64,000 nucleotides of DNA, taken from assembly GCA_003988855.1 (NCBI GenBank), contig QYAI01000108.1:1-64000 (forward strand). The letters are read 5' to 3'. Of the stretch, positions 10,097-19,233 are shown piece after piece. The notes under the pieces are model-generated. The model was not told where the DNA came from. It saw nothing but the letters and a program-made list of their open reading frames with translations, and made no database searches. The stretch comes from Arachnopeziza araneosa (lineage: Eukaryota; Ascomycota; Leotiomycetes; Helotiales; Arachnopezizaceae). The position numbers were made by a program, and so were the translations under genes. The stretch's first letter is position 1. Each line of letters starts with the position of its first letter.

Positions 10097-12028
10097 CTAA
10101 TCATTCGAAATAAGTGGTGACTCATCTTCAGTTTTTCCGATAGCTGCAATAGTTATTGGATCGCTACACTGTTGAGATGCACGATACCGCGCAATGTCAC
10201 GAGAGACAGCCTCATGGATTTCAGAGTCGCATCCCGCCATTACTGAATTTGATTGTTCAAAGCTTTCGGCATCTGCTTCAACTTCATTCGTTCCTCTCAG
10301 CATAGTTTCAAGATCATCTGGCCGAGAATATTCCAAACGAAGCGAGACCGGCACTGTGGCAACAACATCCACTCCAGTTTTTTTCTTCAAGGACATAATT
10401 TCACCTGTCATTTCTTCAATGGCATGTTTGGTATCCTGAATACCAACCATGTAGACCGTTCTTTCAAACTCATTGCCTCCAATGATATGACCTAAGAGCT
10501 GATTACCTCTGACAACCCAGCAGCCCGAGATTCCAGCGAAGAGTGGTTTCTTCGAAATCAATCGGCGAACACTCAGAGATTTTTCTCCAAAGTAAAGCGA
10601 AACCATAGTCTGAGTCATATATGCTGGCATGGGATTCTCACAGCTGTCGAGGATATATACGTCACCAGGTTCGGCAATTTCTTCAGAGCCTATTTCATCG
10701 ACTGTGACCTCAACATGCTCCTCGTTTTCGTCCTTGGAACGATAGTGATTGGTCAAAATATTGATTGAGTCTATCGATAAGATGCACCAGTCGGAATTGG
10801 GCGGCATTGGTACGACAGGGTCTTGACAATCGAACTTTCTACCATGATCGCAGAATGCAAACGATCCATAGAGGTTATTTCTTTCCATCCATACAGCCGT
10901 CTTGATTTGATTGGCTTCCATTGCTTGATCATTTGAGTAGTCTGCTTCATACTCTGCCTGCCCGCCGGAGTCAGAGTCCAAGTTCAAGTCCGCTATCGAG
11001 TCGATGTCGTCGTCGTTACTAACTTCACTTTTTTCACCAGATTCTCGAAGGAGAAAGGTATGTGCAGTTGTTAATGCGAAGGCATTATTCCCAATGTAAA
11101 TGGTACCACCAATCCTAGCCCTCATCCGACATTGATGCTCAAGCTTTCCATTTTGGTGATCGTCGTCATACTGGTGATGTTGAATGGGATATATGAACTC
11201 GATCCTCAAACCACAAGCAGAATTCAGGCCCGTAAATTGCTCGACAGTAACCTTTAGATAATTCTGTCTTTCCAATGACAAATCATATTTCGCAAAATCT
11301 CCAGAAGAATCTACTTCCTCACAAGAGTCCAATTGAGTAAAGAACCGGTCTTTGTTTTTGGACTCTCGTCCCCGAACACACACCAAGTAGGGGCATCCAA
11401 ATTCACGCAAGTAGTCGAGTTGACCGGAGTCAAGTAGTTGCTCAATCTTCATTGCTGCCTTTTCATGAGCACATGAAATGACTACTGTCGGCACAAGATG
11501 CAACATATCCCCCATCTTTGGCCCAACCATTGACAATCCTACGCATGCAACCATCTCTCTCGGCTGTAAGCCTATTCCTTGAATCACAGCTTCGATATTT
11601 CTTCGAAGTTTCTGATGAACGCTTTCATGCCACTTCGCTACAAGCGACGTAGACACCGTCTCCTTGTACGCATCGTATCGGTTTTTCTTTAGCAGTCGCA
11701 CCTCGTCAACCTGAAATGGCTTTTGTGTGATGGGAAACTCGCTTGCATCTTGAGCTCGGCGAACACCCCCCAAGACTTCTGTTAATCGCCGACCGAGAGG
11801 CTTTTTGATCGAAGAAGCGGCTACTAGCTGGAGTTTTGACACATCTTTCTCGGACATGGGTAAACCGTTTGATGCTCTTTTCAGAATGCTAGGTTTAGCA
11901 TCTGGTAGATTGACCTCACGAACTTGGGACTTTGGCAGGTTGGATGACTTCGAAGACTGCGTCTCAGATTTCAACTCCGAGACAAAGCGCTGCTCATTCT
12001 CGCGACTGGCTTTGATAGTTGAAGACAT
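10097..12028 (-). CDS. Trypsin-fold protein, cytosolic, unknown function
   Basis: Intronless gene of 643 residues without signal peptide or membrane segment. It shows the layout of a fungal intracellular trypsin-like family: a His block ALTTAHTFLL near residue 322, an acidic linker, an Asp block NSDWCILSID near residue 410 and a Ser block FAGISGCWVV followed by LLGHIIGG near residue 500. The usual GDSGS around the catalytic Ser reads GISGC here, so the Asp before Ser is lost while Ser itself remains. Catalytic activity is therefore uncertain. The N-terminal 300 residues contain a globular part I do not recognise. Such proteins are often found near HET and NLR-type genes, as here. It is bracketed by a degenerate direct repeat. 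The trypsin-like assignment rests on motif order only. Confidence 0.6.
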   Translation of the reverse strand: MSSTIKASRENEQRFVSELKSETQSSKSSNLPKSQVREVNLPDAKPSILKRASNGLPMSEKDVSKLQLVAASSIKKPLGRRLTEVLGGVRRAQDASEFPITQKPFQVDEVRLLKKNRYDAYKETVSTSLVAKWHESVHQKLRRNIEAVIQGIGLQPREMVACVGLSMVGPKMGDMLHLVPTVVISCAHEKAAMKIEQLLDSGQLDYLREFGCPYLVCVRGRESKNKDRFFTQLDSCEEVDSSGDFAKYDLSLERQNYLKVTVEQFTGLNSACGLRIEFIYPIQHHQYDDDHQNGKLEHQCRMRARIGGTIYIGNNAFALTTAHTFLLRESGEKSEVSNDDDIDSIADLNLDSDSGGQAEYEADYSNDQAMEANQIKTAVWMERNNLYGSFAFCDHGRKFDCQDPVVPMPPNSDWCILSIDSINILTNHYRSKDENEEHVEVTVDEIGSEEIAEPGDVYILDSCENPMPAYMTQTMVSLYFGEKSLSVRRLISKKPLFAGISGCWVVRGNQLLGHIIGGNEFERTVYMVGIQDTKHAIEEMTGEIMSLKKKTGVDVVATVPVSLRLEYSRPDDLETMLRGTNEVEADAESFEQSNSVMAGCDSEIHEAVSRDIARYRASQQCSDPITIAAIGKTEDESPLISND

Positions 12029-12638
12029 CGGGCGAGATTGACCAGTAGCTAGATGAAGCTAGTTTTGTTTCTGTCTTTTGGTTGCTGAATGGATGAATTA
12101 TAAAGTATTCAAGTTTAATCGCTGTAGATATGAAGACCACGAGTGAGTTTTGGGGCTAACACAAGCGTCTTGGGCGTGCGGTTGTGGAGTGCCACGTCTG
12201 AACGATGCCTGACAACAAATAACCGACACTTACCCGTACATATACGGAATCAAGCGATTGAAACTGGTATCGAGAATTGGAGTCAAATTCAAAATAATTA
12301 CATATTTAGGTCTTATACTAATCAAGGAAAATCTTTTTCAAACACTTGAACTTACTAAAATCAGCTCTTTATTCTACTTTTAGAAATCATATTTTTGATT
12401 TGGTTGGTTCGGATCGCCACCGATGGTGTTCTCGCTTCATTCGTACACGTAGAGCTGTCAACGTTGGCCCAACGGGTCCTAGGCACCACCGGGGAGTCAA
12501 AAAAGTCAAAACCTAGACGCACAATCTTTTCATAATTTTTTTTTTCTCCGGCTTTCGATTGACTGACAAGAAGCTTTGTATTAGTTTTGCTTCGTTTGAG
12601 CGCAACGACTTTACCATCGGCCTAGCTGACCTGATACC
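12029..12638. other. Divergent intergenic region with repeat copy B
   Basis: Shared upstream region of the trypsin-fold gene (minus) and the next gene (plus). It contains repeat copy B at 12151-12203 and a T-rich stretch near 12535-12550. No gene is supported. Confidence 0.45.
12151..12203 (+). repeat. Degenerate direct repeat, copy B
   Basis: Partner of copy A at 9987-10053. It shares GGGGCTA, CAAGCGTCTTGGGCG, AGTGCC and ACGTCTGA in the same order and orientation, with small insertions and deletions between. Confidence 0.55.
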
Positions 12639-13781
12639 ATGTTACCAGCTCCAGAATTATTCAATTTTAGTCCTGACGGACGAAACCAGGCCAATTTGGC
12701 TTCAGCGTTTTGGCCTGGAACAATATGGCGACCAGACGATTTCTCGGATTTTTTCAGATATTTCAATGAACGCATCGCTCTCCTCAAGTGGCCTTACAGC
12801 GTCGACGAGACCCAATTCGCAGCTCATACCTTCGACGAAATGATCGCCATTGTGAAGGAGATGTGGAACAAGAGGACTGGTACGCGCAAGGAAGTATTGG
12901 AATCGATTAAACAGTTGCAATTGTTCCAGGACAAGGGGTCAACTGACTTGCAAGTTTTGAATTCGATGGCACTTGCGACTTGCATCTGGCTGACAATTGA
13001 GGTTCGCATCTCTGGCCATCTTTACGGGCCTGCATCTGGAGCATTTGAATATGCCGTATGGGGTCCTAGAGACACACTAGTGGAGGTCGCTAGACAGCGG
13101 TTTCGAATCTCGAAGTTTATCCCAACGGCGCGAGAAGCCCGACTAGATCCCGGTTTCACTGCCAACAATTTGATGGATATCTGCGGTATAAGAGTCACCT
13201 GGACTGACAACTTAATTGACCATCTCTATTACGACCCTTCACCAGTACCAAGAAGATGGTGGCGGTTCTGGCAATATCAAGGGTCAGGCGGCACGGTGTA
13301 CATCTATCCGCATAAGATTTGTCTGGCAAGTCACTGTGGCACGACCGATGTCTACGGAGAAGATCTCCTAGAAGAAACAATGAAAACCCTCGATCTTCTC
13401 TTCCCATTTAGAGATACTCAAACGCGAGCATTTCTCAGTCGCGAACGTCATCCATTCTTCCTTGCTGAAACACCAACATTTCCCCGAACCATGGACCTAG
13501 GGGATTTTTGTTTTTGGCGAAGGAGAATCGTTATATTATATGATGTTTTCAACGCCCCTCCCGCAAGAGTACAACAGATGTGGAAGGACACAAGGAACCC
13601 GATGCAATGGTGGACTTTTTGGCTTGCTGGATTCATTGCCATCCTCACGATGGCCTTCGGATCTATATCTGTGTACACATCATTCAAGTCAATCAAATTG
13701 ACAGAGTTAGCTTACGAGCTCTCTTTGTCGCAGATATGTAATCAGAACACTGTTATTCAGCAATCGTGTCCACCGATATGA
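12639..13781 (+). CDS. Conserved fungal protein with C-terminal membrane segment, unknown function
   Basis: Single-exon frame of 380 residues starting at the ATG at 12639. The N-terminal block FSPDGRNQANLASAFWPGT and the adjoining FNERIALLKWPYSVDETQF look like a conserved fungal hypothetical family that I recall only as unnamed. The protein is rich in Trp. Near the C-terminus, around residues 328-350, the stretch WWTFWLAGFIAILTMAFGSI forms one clear transmembrane helix, followed by a short tail. This is the layout of a tail-anchored protein with a large cytosolic domain. No catalytic motif is visible. It is probably real because of its length, codon content and position with its own upstream region. 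The neighbours suggest a role in self-recognition or stress, but that is only context. Confidence 0.65.
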   Translation: MLPAPELFNFSPDGRNQANLASAFWPGTIWRPDDFSDFFRYFNERIALLKWPYSVDETQFAAHTFDEMIAIVKEMWNKRTGTRKEVLESIKQLQLFQDKGSTDLQVLNSMALATCIWLTIEVRISGHLYGPASGAFEYAVWGPRDTLVEVARQRFRISKFIPTAREARLDPGFTANNLMDICGIRVTWTDNLIDHLYYDPSPVPRRWWRFWQYQGSGGTVYIYPHKICLASHCGTTDVYGEDLLEETMKTLDLLFPFRDTQTRAFLSRERHPFFLAETPTFPRTMDLGDFCFWRRRIVILYDVFNAPPARVQQMWKDTRNPMQWWTFWLAGFIAILTMAFGSISVYTSFKSIKLTELAYELSLSQICNQNTVIQQSCPPI

Positions 13782-14114
13782 GCGAGCGTTGGGTGCCGTA
13801 GACGATGTTATGTACTTTAGAATGGAATCCTAGCCTAGAACATCCATCCTTCTCAATTATACCTTAAGACCCATAAATTCATTCATGTATTGAATCATCT
13901 CTCAGTGCATCGAGCCTAGTTGCGTCAGCTAAGAAGCTGCCTAATTGGATTCGCCGGTATCTGAGCTTAGATTATTTCTCATTATCATGACGTCAGGGAC
14001 TCGGAATTGAACTTATTGCGCTGAACATCACCTAATTCTCTGATTACACAAAGTTAATATAGACTTGGGGATAAGATATCGAGATCTCTCACTCATTCAT
14101 AATCTTCACTCAAA
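13782..14114. other. Intergenic, no gene seen
   Basis: No supported gene. AT-rich spacer between the membrane-anchored protein and the DUF3140 locus. Confidence 0.4.
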
Positions 14115-14704
14115 ATGGTCAAAGACACTGAGACAGCCACCCAGCAACCGCCTCCCCTTCCGATACTCAGCTCACCAAAAGCCTCCCACCATATCTTCCA
14201 TATTCTGAAATATGTCTCCAAATAATGAAGAAATTGAAAAACAAATTTAAAGAGGGATAGCTAATACATTCAAACAGGGAATTCAGTGAACTTGTCAACA
14301 TGAATGCGTCGGAGCTTGAACAATGGCTTAAATCGGAGGAGTCCACATCCTCAGGCTGGCAAAAAGACGACGGGAGCGGCGAGACAGTTAGTCATGATTC
14401 AGGGCGGAAGATTGTTGATATTTTGAAGAAAAATCCTAAGAAAGAGGTGGAGAAATATGATGAAGGTAAGAATAGAGATTCTGGATATAAGTTACCTCTA
14501 TCTTTTTTCTTCTCACCACGTACTTTGATAGATTTCTCAAGGAAGTTGTTAATGCTAACTGAAAAGGATGATATTGCTCACATGCGCAAGGTCGTGGCGT
14601 ACTGTAAGCGCCATCTAGCACAAGAGGAGAAAGCGAAGCAGGACACAGAGAGCAAGAGTTATAAAAGTTTGAAGAACTGGGGCTATGATGCCCAGAAAAC
14701 TTAG
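14115..14704 (+). CDS. Probable DUF3140 family gene, exon joins unresolved (possibly decayed)
   Basis: The coding signal is a DUF3140 domain: EFSELVNMNASELEQWLKSE, then SGRKIVDILKKNP, DDIAHMRKVVAYCKRHLAQE, and YKSLKNWGYD at the end. This small domain occurs in fungi and bacteria and has no established function. The domain is split by an intron whose natural borders are a GTAAG donor at about 14466 and an acceptor right after GCTAACTGAAAAG at about 14567. Joining these leaves one extra base and shifts the frame. An alternative acceptor near 14530 keeps frame but adds about 12 residues. The start exon is also uncertain: the ATG at 14115 cannot be joined in phase with the exon beginning near 14280. 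Either unusual splicing is used or the gene has picked up single-base changes. Confidence 0.5.
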
Positions 14705-15379
14705 CACGATTAAAATAACTCAATGAAAAGTGTTTGCATTTTATGGTAATTGCATAGGGTGTGTCATCGGGAATTAAAAGATAAACAATTAGAACGCAAC
14801 AGCTAGTTGTAAACTCCAATCTGAAAACAAAAAGTAGAAAAGAGTTCCAATCACGATATCGATTCACTAATACTCAATCAAAACCGGTGAATAAGTATCA
14901 AGTGATGACCCCTCATGCCTGAACACCTGGATCCTCAGGCGCTATATAATCTAGCCACAGTTCCTACGCCCCACCCTTAGCAAGGGACCAAGTGCCACCG
15001 TCCAAATTCTCTCGCAAACAACCACTGCTCTTTTTGAAAAAATGCCTTTCAAGTAAAATAATTCCGCCACCGAATATTTTCCATTATTGTTCTTCTTATT
15101 GCCTCGAAACTTCAAAACTGGTCTTGCTGACTAATAAACGACGCTAAGTTATCTCAGTCCTGTTCCGTCTTGCTCCATGCCATACCCAAATACAGACGAC
15201 AGAATAAACGCGATTTCATTATTTCAGTAATAATTTTTACATTTTCTTACTTAGATGCTTATTCCTCAGTGCCAAGAAATATCTGCTCTTGCGCTAGCCA
15301 CCTGCAAGCCCCACTCTAGATCTTATATCGCTAATCATCTGTTCGAGCTACCTCAACACGTCCACGCCTCCTCTACAAG
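14705..15379. other. Intergenic, promoter of HET protein 2
   Basis: No gene is supported. The 140 bases before the HET2 start are pyrimidine-rich, as in a fungal 5' leader. Confidence 0.4.
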
Positions 15380-17669
15380 ATGAGCTACTCGGATTCAAGC
15401 GAGCCTGAAGAGGATATGTTATCTCGTGAGGAAAATCAGATCTCGGAACAAAGAGCAGATTCTAGCTCCGCAGTTGGCGTCGAAAATAGAACGAGCGATA
15501 ACACCCAAGGCGCAGAGGAAATCAATGAGTCAATCAAAGATAGAAGACAAAGCCTCAGATCGCACCATGGAAATATTTGCAGCATTTGTCAAGCCGCTAT
15601 CAATGTGATGCTAGTAGAGCCCCGCAATCCTGGCCAGTTTCAACCCGGCTTCCTTTCCAGAGCCTCAGCTAGTACGGCTTGCGGTCTTTGTCTATTTTTG
15701 AAGCAAAAATGTGTTAGCATTGGCTACTCAGCATCTGAAGAGAAATGGCCAATTACGATGTTCTATGATTCGAATAGAATTTCAATCCCCTTCCCTTCTG
15801 AGTTCCGGATGAGCAAGCTATCAATCATTCCATTATCAAGTTAGTATTCAACAATTAGATCTTAGGACTCAAGATGAAACCCGTGGTTGAAATTTGAACA
15901 AAGCTATTCCAAACTCTAACAAGTCGAGTTCATATTCTCGGGACAAGAATATAGCTAATAAATTATTTTCAGAGCACATCTCACAGCAATCATTGAATTT
16001 AATACGATCAGACTTCACTGGTTCGACGGAAGCTCTAGAGTTTGCTAAGAGCAGTCTAAACGACTGTCTCAAAAATCACACACGCTGTTTATATTTGAAG
16101 CCGGATCAACAGCTCAATACATGGTGGCCATCACGACTGTTGGACTTAGGTCTGTCACCAACTAAATTTATCAAATTGATAGATCGTCAAGACGATTGGG
16201 ATGACTCGTTCAAGTACGCCTCTCTGTCGTATTGCTGGGGCGTCAATCCAAAGTTTCTCAAACTCAAAGAAAATCTGATCCCAAGCTTTCGAAATGGAAT
16301 TGTGATAGAGGCGCTTCCTCTTACTTTCCGTGACGCTATTGAAGCGACCCATAAACTTGGCTTACGGTATCTCTGGATTGATTCACTATGCATCATCCAA
16401 GACTCTGATGATGATTGGCAATCTGAGGCTCCTCAAATGGCTAAAGTATATGGAAATTCCCATATTAATCTAGCGGCCACTGCTTCTATTGATGCCGAAG
16501 GCGGCTTGTTTAAGCGGAGACACCCGATCATCGTCACAGGCTGTCGCGGAATCTTCTCTCAATCTCCCAACACTGCATCTGAAGAATACATATGTATCTC
16601 AGAAAATAATTGGAATGATCATGTCGAAAACCAAGTTCTTAACAAACGAGGGTGGGTGTTCCAGGAGAGGCTGCTCGCCCCTAGGACTCTTCACTTCACA
16701 TCCTCACAGCTCTTCTGGGAATGCCGAGAGTCGATTTTCAGCGAAGAATTCCCTTTGCAAGTCCCTGCGTGTAAAAGCACTGATATCTATGGCGAGCAGC
16801 CCTCTAAAATCCTGTTAACAAAGCTCTACAAGTCTGATAAGACACCACTTAAGACCTCATCAGTATATTCGAGATGGCATAAAGTCCTGGCGCTCTATGG
16901 CATACAAAGATTGTCGAATTATACGGATCGCCTCGTGGCGCTCTCAGGAATCACAGAGCTTTTCAAGGATTCGTTTAGTGAGGATGAAAAATATCTCGCA
17001 GGGCTTTGGCGATCCCATCTTCTGTGGGACATTTTCTGGATCAACGGAGAATTGCTAAAGAAGCCAGCATTAGTGGTAGATCAAACGATCCCGTCTTGGT
17101 CATGGGCGTCGCTTAACTCTGGTGAAACCTTTTCCATGGGTCTCGCATCGGATTTATCGCAAGCTTTCAAATCGCCGGCGTCAGAGCTTTTAGACGCAAA
17201 AACAAGTCCACTCCGCAATCCACTTGGTTCTGTAAGTGGAGGACAGCTTCGCATCAAGGCGCGAATATGCAGAGCTACCCTCTTCAACAAAGATACCATA
17301 TCTGATAGGTACAAGATTGAGGTGAATGGGAACAAGATTTCAGGTGTCTTTATCGAAATGTCCATTCCGAGATTCGGAGCCGCCATTCTGCTTGAAATTT
17401 TCGTCCGCGATGAACTACTGCCTCATATTGACCAGCGTTATTTGTTAGCAGGCTTGATATTATTTCATACCGGAGACGAAAAAGGTACATATTATAGAGC
17501 GGGGGTGTTTTACATTCAGCGCTGGCACTTGGGTATATCTAGCACGATTATAGTGGACTCGCTAGGGGATGCAATTGCACTTGACAGTTGTTTTAAAAGC
17601 TTCAAGGCGAGTCCTGTTGACTTTCAAGAGTATGATGGGATGGGGAGATATACGGTTAAGATTATCTAG
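15380..17669 (+). CDS. HET-domain protein 2 (heterokaryon incompatibility)
   Basis: Exons 15380-15839 and 15904-17669 join in frame to 741 residues. An acidic, Ser-rich N-terminus is followed by a Cys-containing region (ICSICQAA, ACGLCLFL). The HET domain then shows LSYCWGV, LRYLWIDSLCIIQDSDDDW with QMAKVYGNSHINLAATAS, and RGWVFQERLLAPRTLHF. C-terminal to it are the usual GLWRSHLLWD and PSWSWASLNS blocks. The family induces programmed cell death on contact between incompatible hyphae; that is family knowledge, not shown here. It is in the same class as HET protein 1, but sequence and length differ enough that a recent tandem duplication is unlikely. Confidence 0.88.
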
Positions 17670-18237
17670 GGCTCACTGTTGTGTTGATAAAATCATTAGA
17701 ATCGAGCCAATCCATAGCATTGTTTACAATCAGAGCTTCCTCGGCTGAATGTGTCCAAGCCAACGGGTGACTGAAGTGAGCCTCGCCACTGTGAGCTCAT
17801 CTTGGACTTGCACTCTAGGGGTACTGGGTGTGTGTATCTGTTGTATTGAATGAGGAGAGAAGACTGCCTCGGATCCAGTCTATATACTAGTACAGGGTCA
17901 CGTGCCAAAGGTTACGTGACGTAGAAGGGTATTCCTGCAACAACTTTTTAAAGTGTAAGAAGACTTGTAGACTTAAAGAGACCCAACAAAAAAGTTTATT
18001 ATTATTATTAGTAGCAGTAGTAGGATAGGGACTAGAGAGCTTTAGAAAGTCAAGCGCCTAACCTTTTTTGATTACATGCGGACGGGACTAGGGACTAGGG
18101 GCAATAGGGGGTTATAGGGGACTACGGGGGACCACAGGGGACCACAGGGGAACTACAGCCCATAAGAAGCCTGAAAAACTATGTAGAACAGCAGTAGCAG
18201 TAGACAGCCTACGCCGCAAATCTGTCTCTTTTCCCGT
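17670..18237. other. Intergenic spacer with simple repeats
   Basis: No gene is supported. It holds a trinucleotide run near 17994-18021 (TTA then GTA/GCA units) and the G-rich tract at 18082-18156. It marks the change from the AT-rich HET region to the GC-rich pseudogene. Confidence 0.45.
18082..18156 (+). repeat. G-rich imperfect repeat tract
   Basis: A run of short units built on GGGACTA and GGGGACCACA, with G-runs of three to five every 8-12 bases on the plus strand. It has many GGG blocks, so quadruplex formation is possible. It is not a canonical telomere repeat. Confidence 0.55.
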
Positions 18238-19233
18238 CGCCGCAACATCGACCCCACAGGCTGCGAAAAACACTACGTCAACTGGCTTAAAGAGAGGAAC
18301 ATGTTGCCGGCGGCGGTGCCGAACGCGCGCATCATGGGGTTCGGGTACCAGTCGGCGTGGTTTGGCGAGGACGTGATCCGCTCGTGGCAGTAGCTAACAA
18401 CCTGCTAGCGGTGCTGCGCGACAAGCGCAAGGTATCTGATGCCCTACCTCCTCCTCCATCGATTCCCGAAAGGCACAGAAATCAGCAAGACTAACGCGAG
18501 AGCGAGGCAGGACCCATCGTGTTAGACGCGGCCACTGCTGTTTATCGCCCATTGTTTTGGCGGGTTGGTCGTTTTGCGGGTATGTGAGTATTTCCATGCG
18601 TGGACGAGCATCCTTCTAACCTCACTTCGTCTCTACAGGCGCTCCAGGCAGCCAGCGAGGATGACTTCGATTTGTACGGCCCCATCCGCGATGCCGTCAT
18701 CGGCATCGCCTTCTTCGGAACCCCTTTCCGTGGCGCGGAACAAATGGGACTGACCGCGCTGATACGAACGGTACAGAGCGCGTACGGGGACACAGTGCAG
18801 GACCTAGTCCTGCGTACTGTGCACCTATACGATACAATACTACATCTGATTGTGGAGCATTTCTAGAAGAAGCGAAAGCGGTTGAACTGGCCATAGATTG
18901 CGTGCTTCTACGAGCAAAAACTATCCGATCTGAATAAGGTACTTGCACATGACGGGCTAAAGGTACGCCTTCCCGGCCTCCGGGAGGAGACGCGACGCAA
19001 CCGACTGACATCTGTCCTAGACCTACCGAGTTGACATGATCTCCGGGTGCCTAGATGCCCCAGAACATAACCATGGCCTACAGCGAACACATTTCAACAT
19101 GAACAAGTTCCGCCATCCGGACGAGTCGGACTACGTGGTAGTGAGGCAAGCGATTGAGGACATGGTGAAGGCCGGGCTGGCTCAAGAGGGCATAGTGAAG
19201 GCGGTTGGGCTGGCTTCACCTCAGTATAATTAA
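18238..19233 (+). pseudogene. SERAC1/NLR-type alpha/beta hydrolase domain, broken
   Basis: Remnant of the alpha/beta hydrolase domain found as SERAC1-like proteins and at the N-terminus of fungal NLR-type proteins. In order: HYVNWLKERNMLP with NARIMGFGYQS, a frame slip near 18388, NNLLAVLRDKRK, an apparent intron to about 18519, RPLLFIAHCFGGLVVL, an intron of about 65 bases ending near 18638, ALQAASEDDFDLYGPIRDAV with GIAFFGTPFRGA, two in-frame stops near 18864 and 18894, IACFYEQKLSDLNKVLAHDG, a further intron, and a tail with MNKFRHPDESDY. One frame slip and two stops make it a pseudogene. The nucleophile elbow has Cys where Ser is usual (AHCFGG). It is visibly more GC-rich than its surroundings, and no NACHT or repeat part is recognisable downstream. 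Confidence 0.7.
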
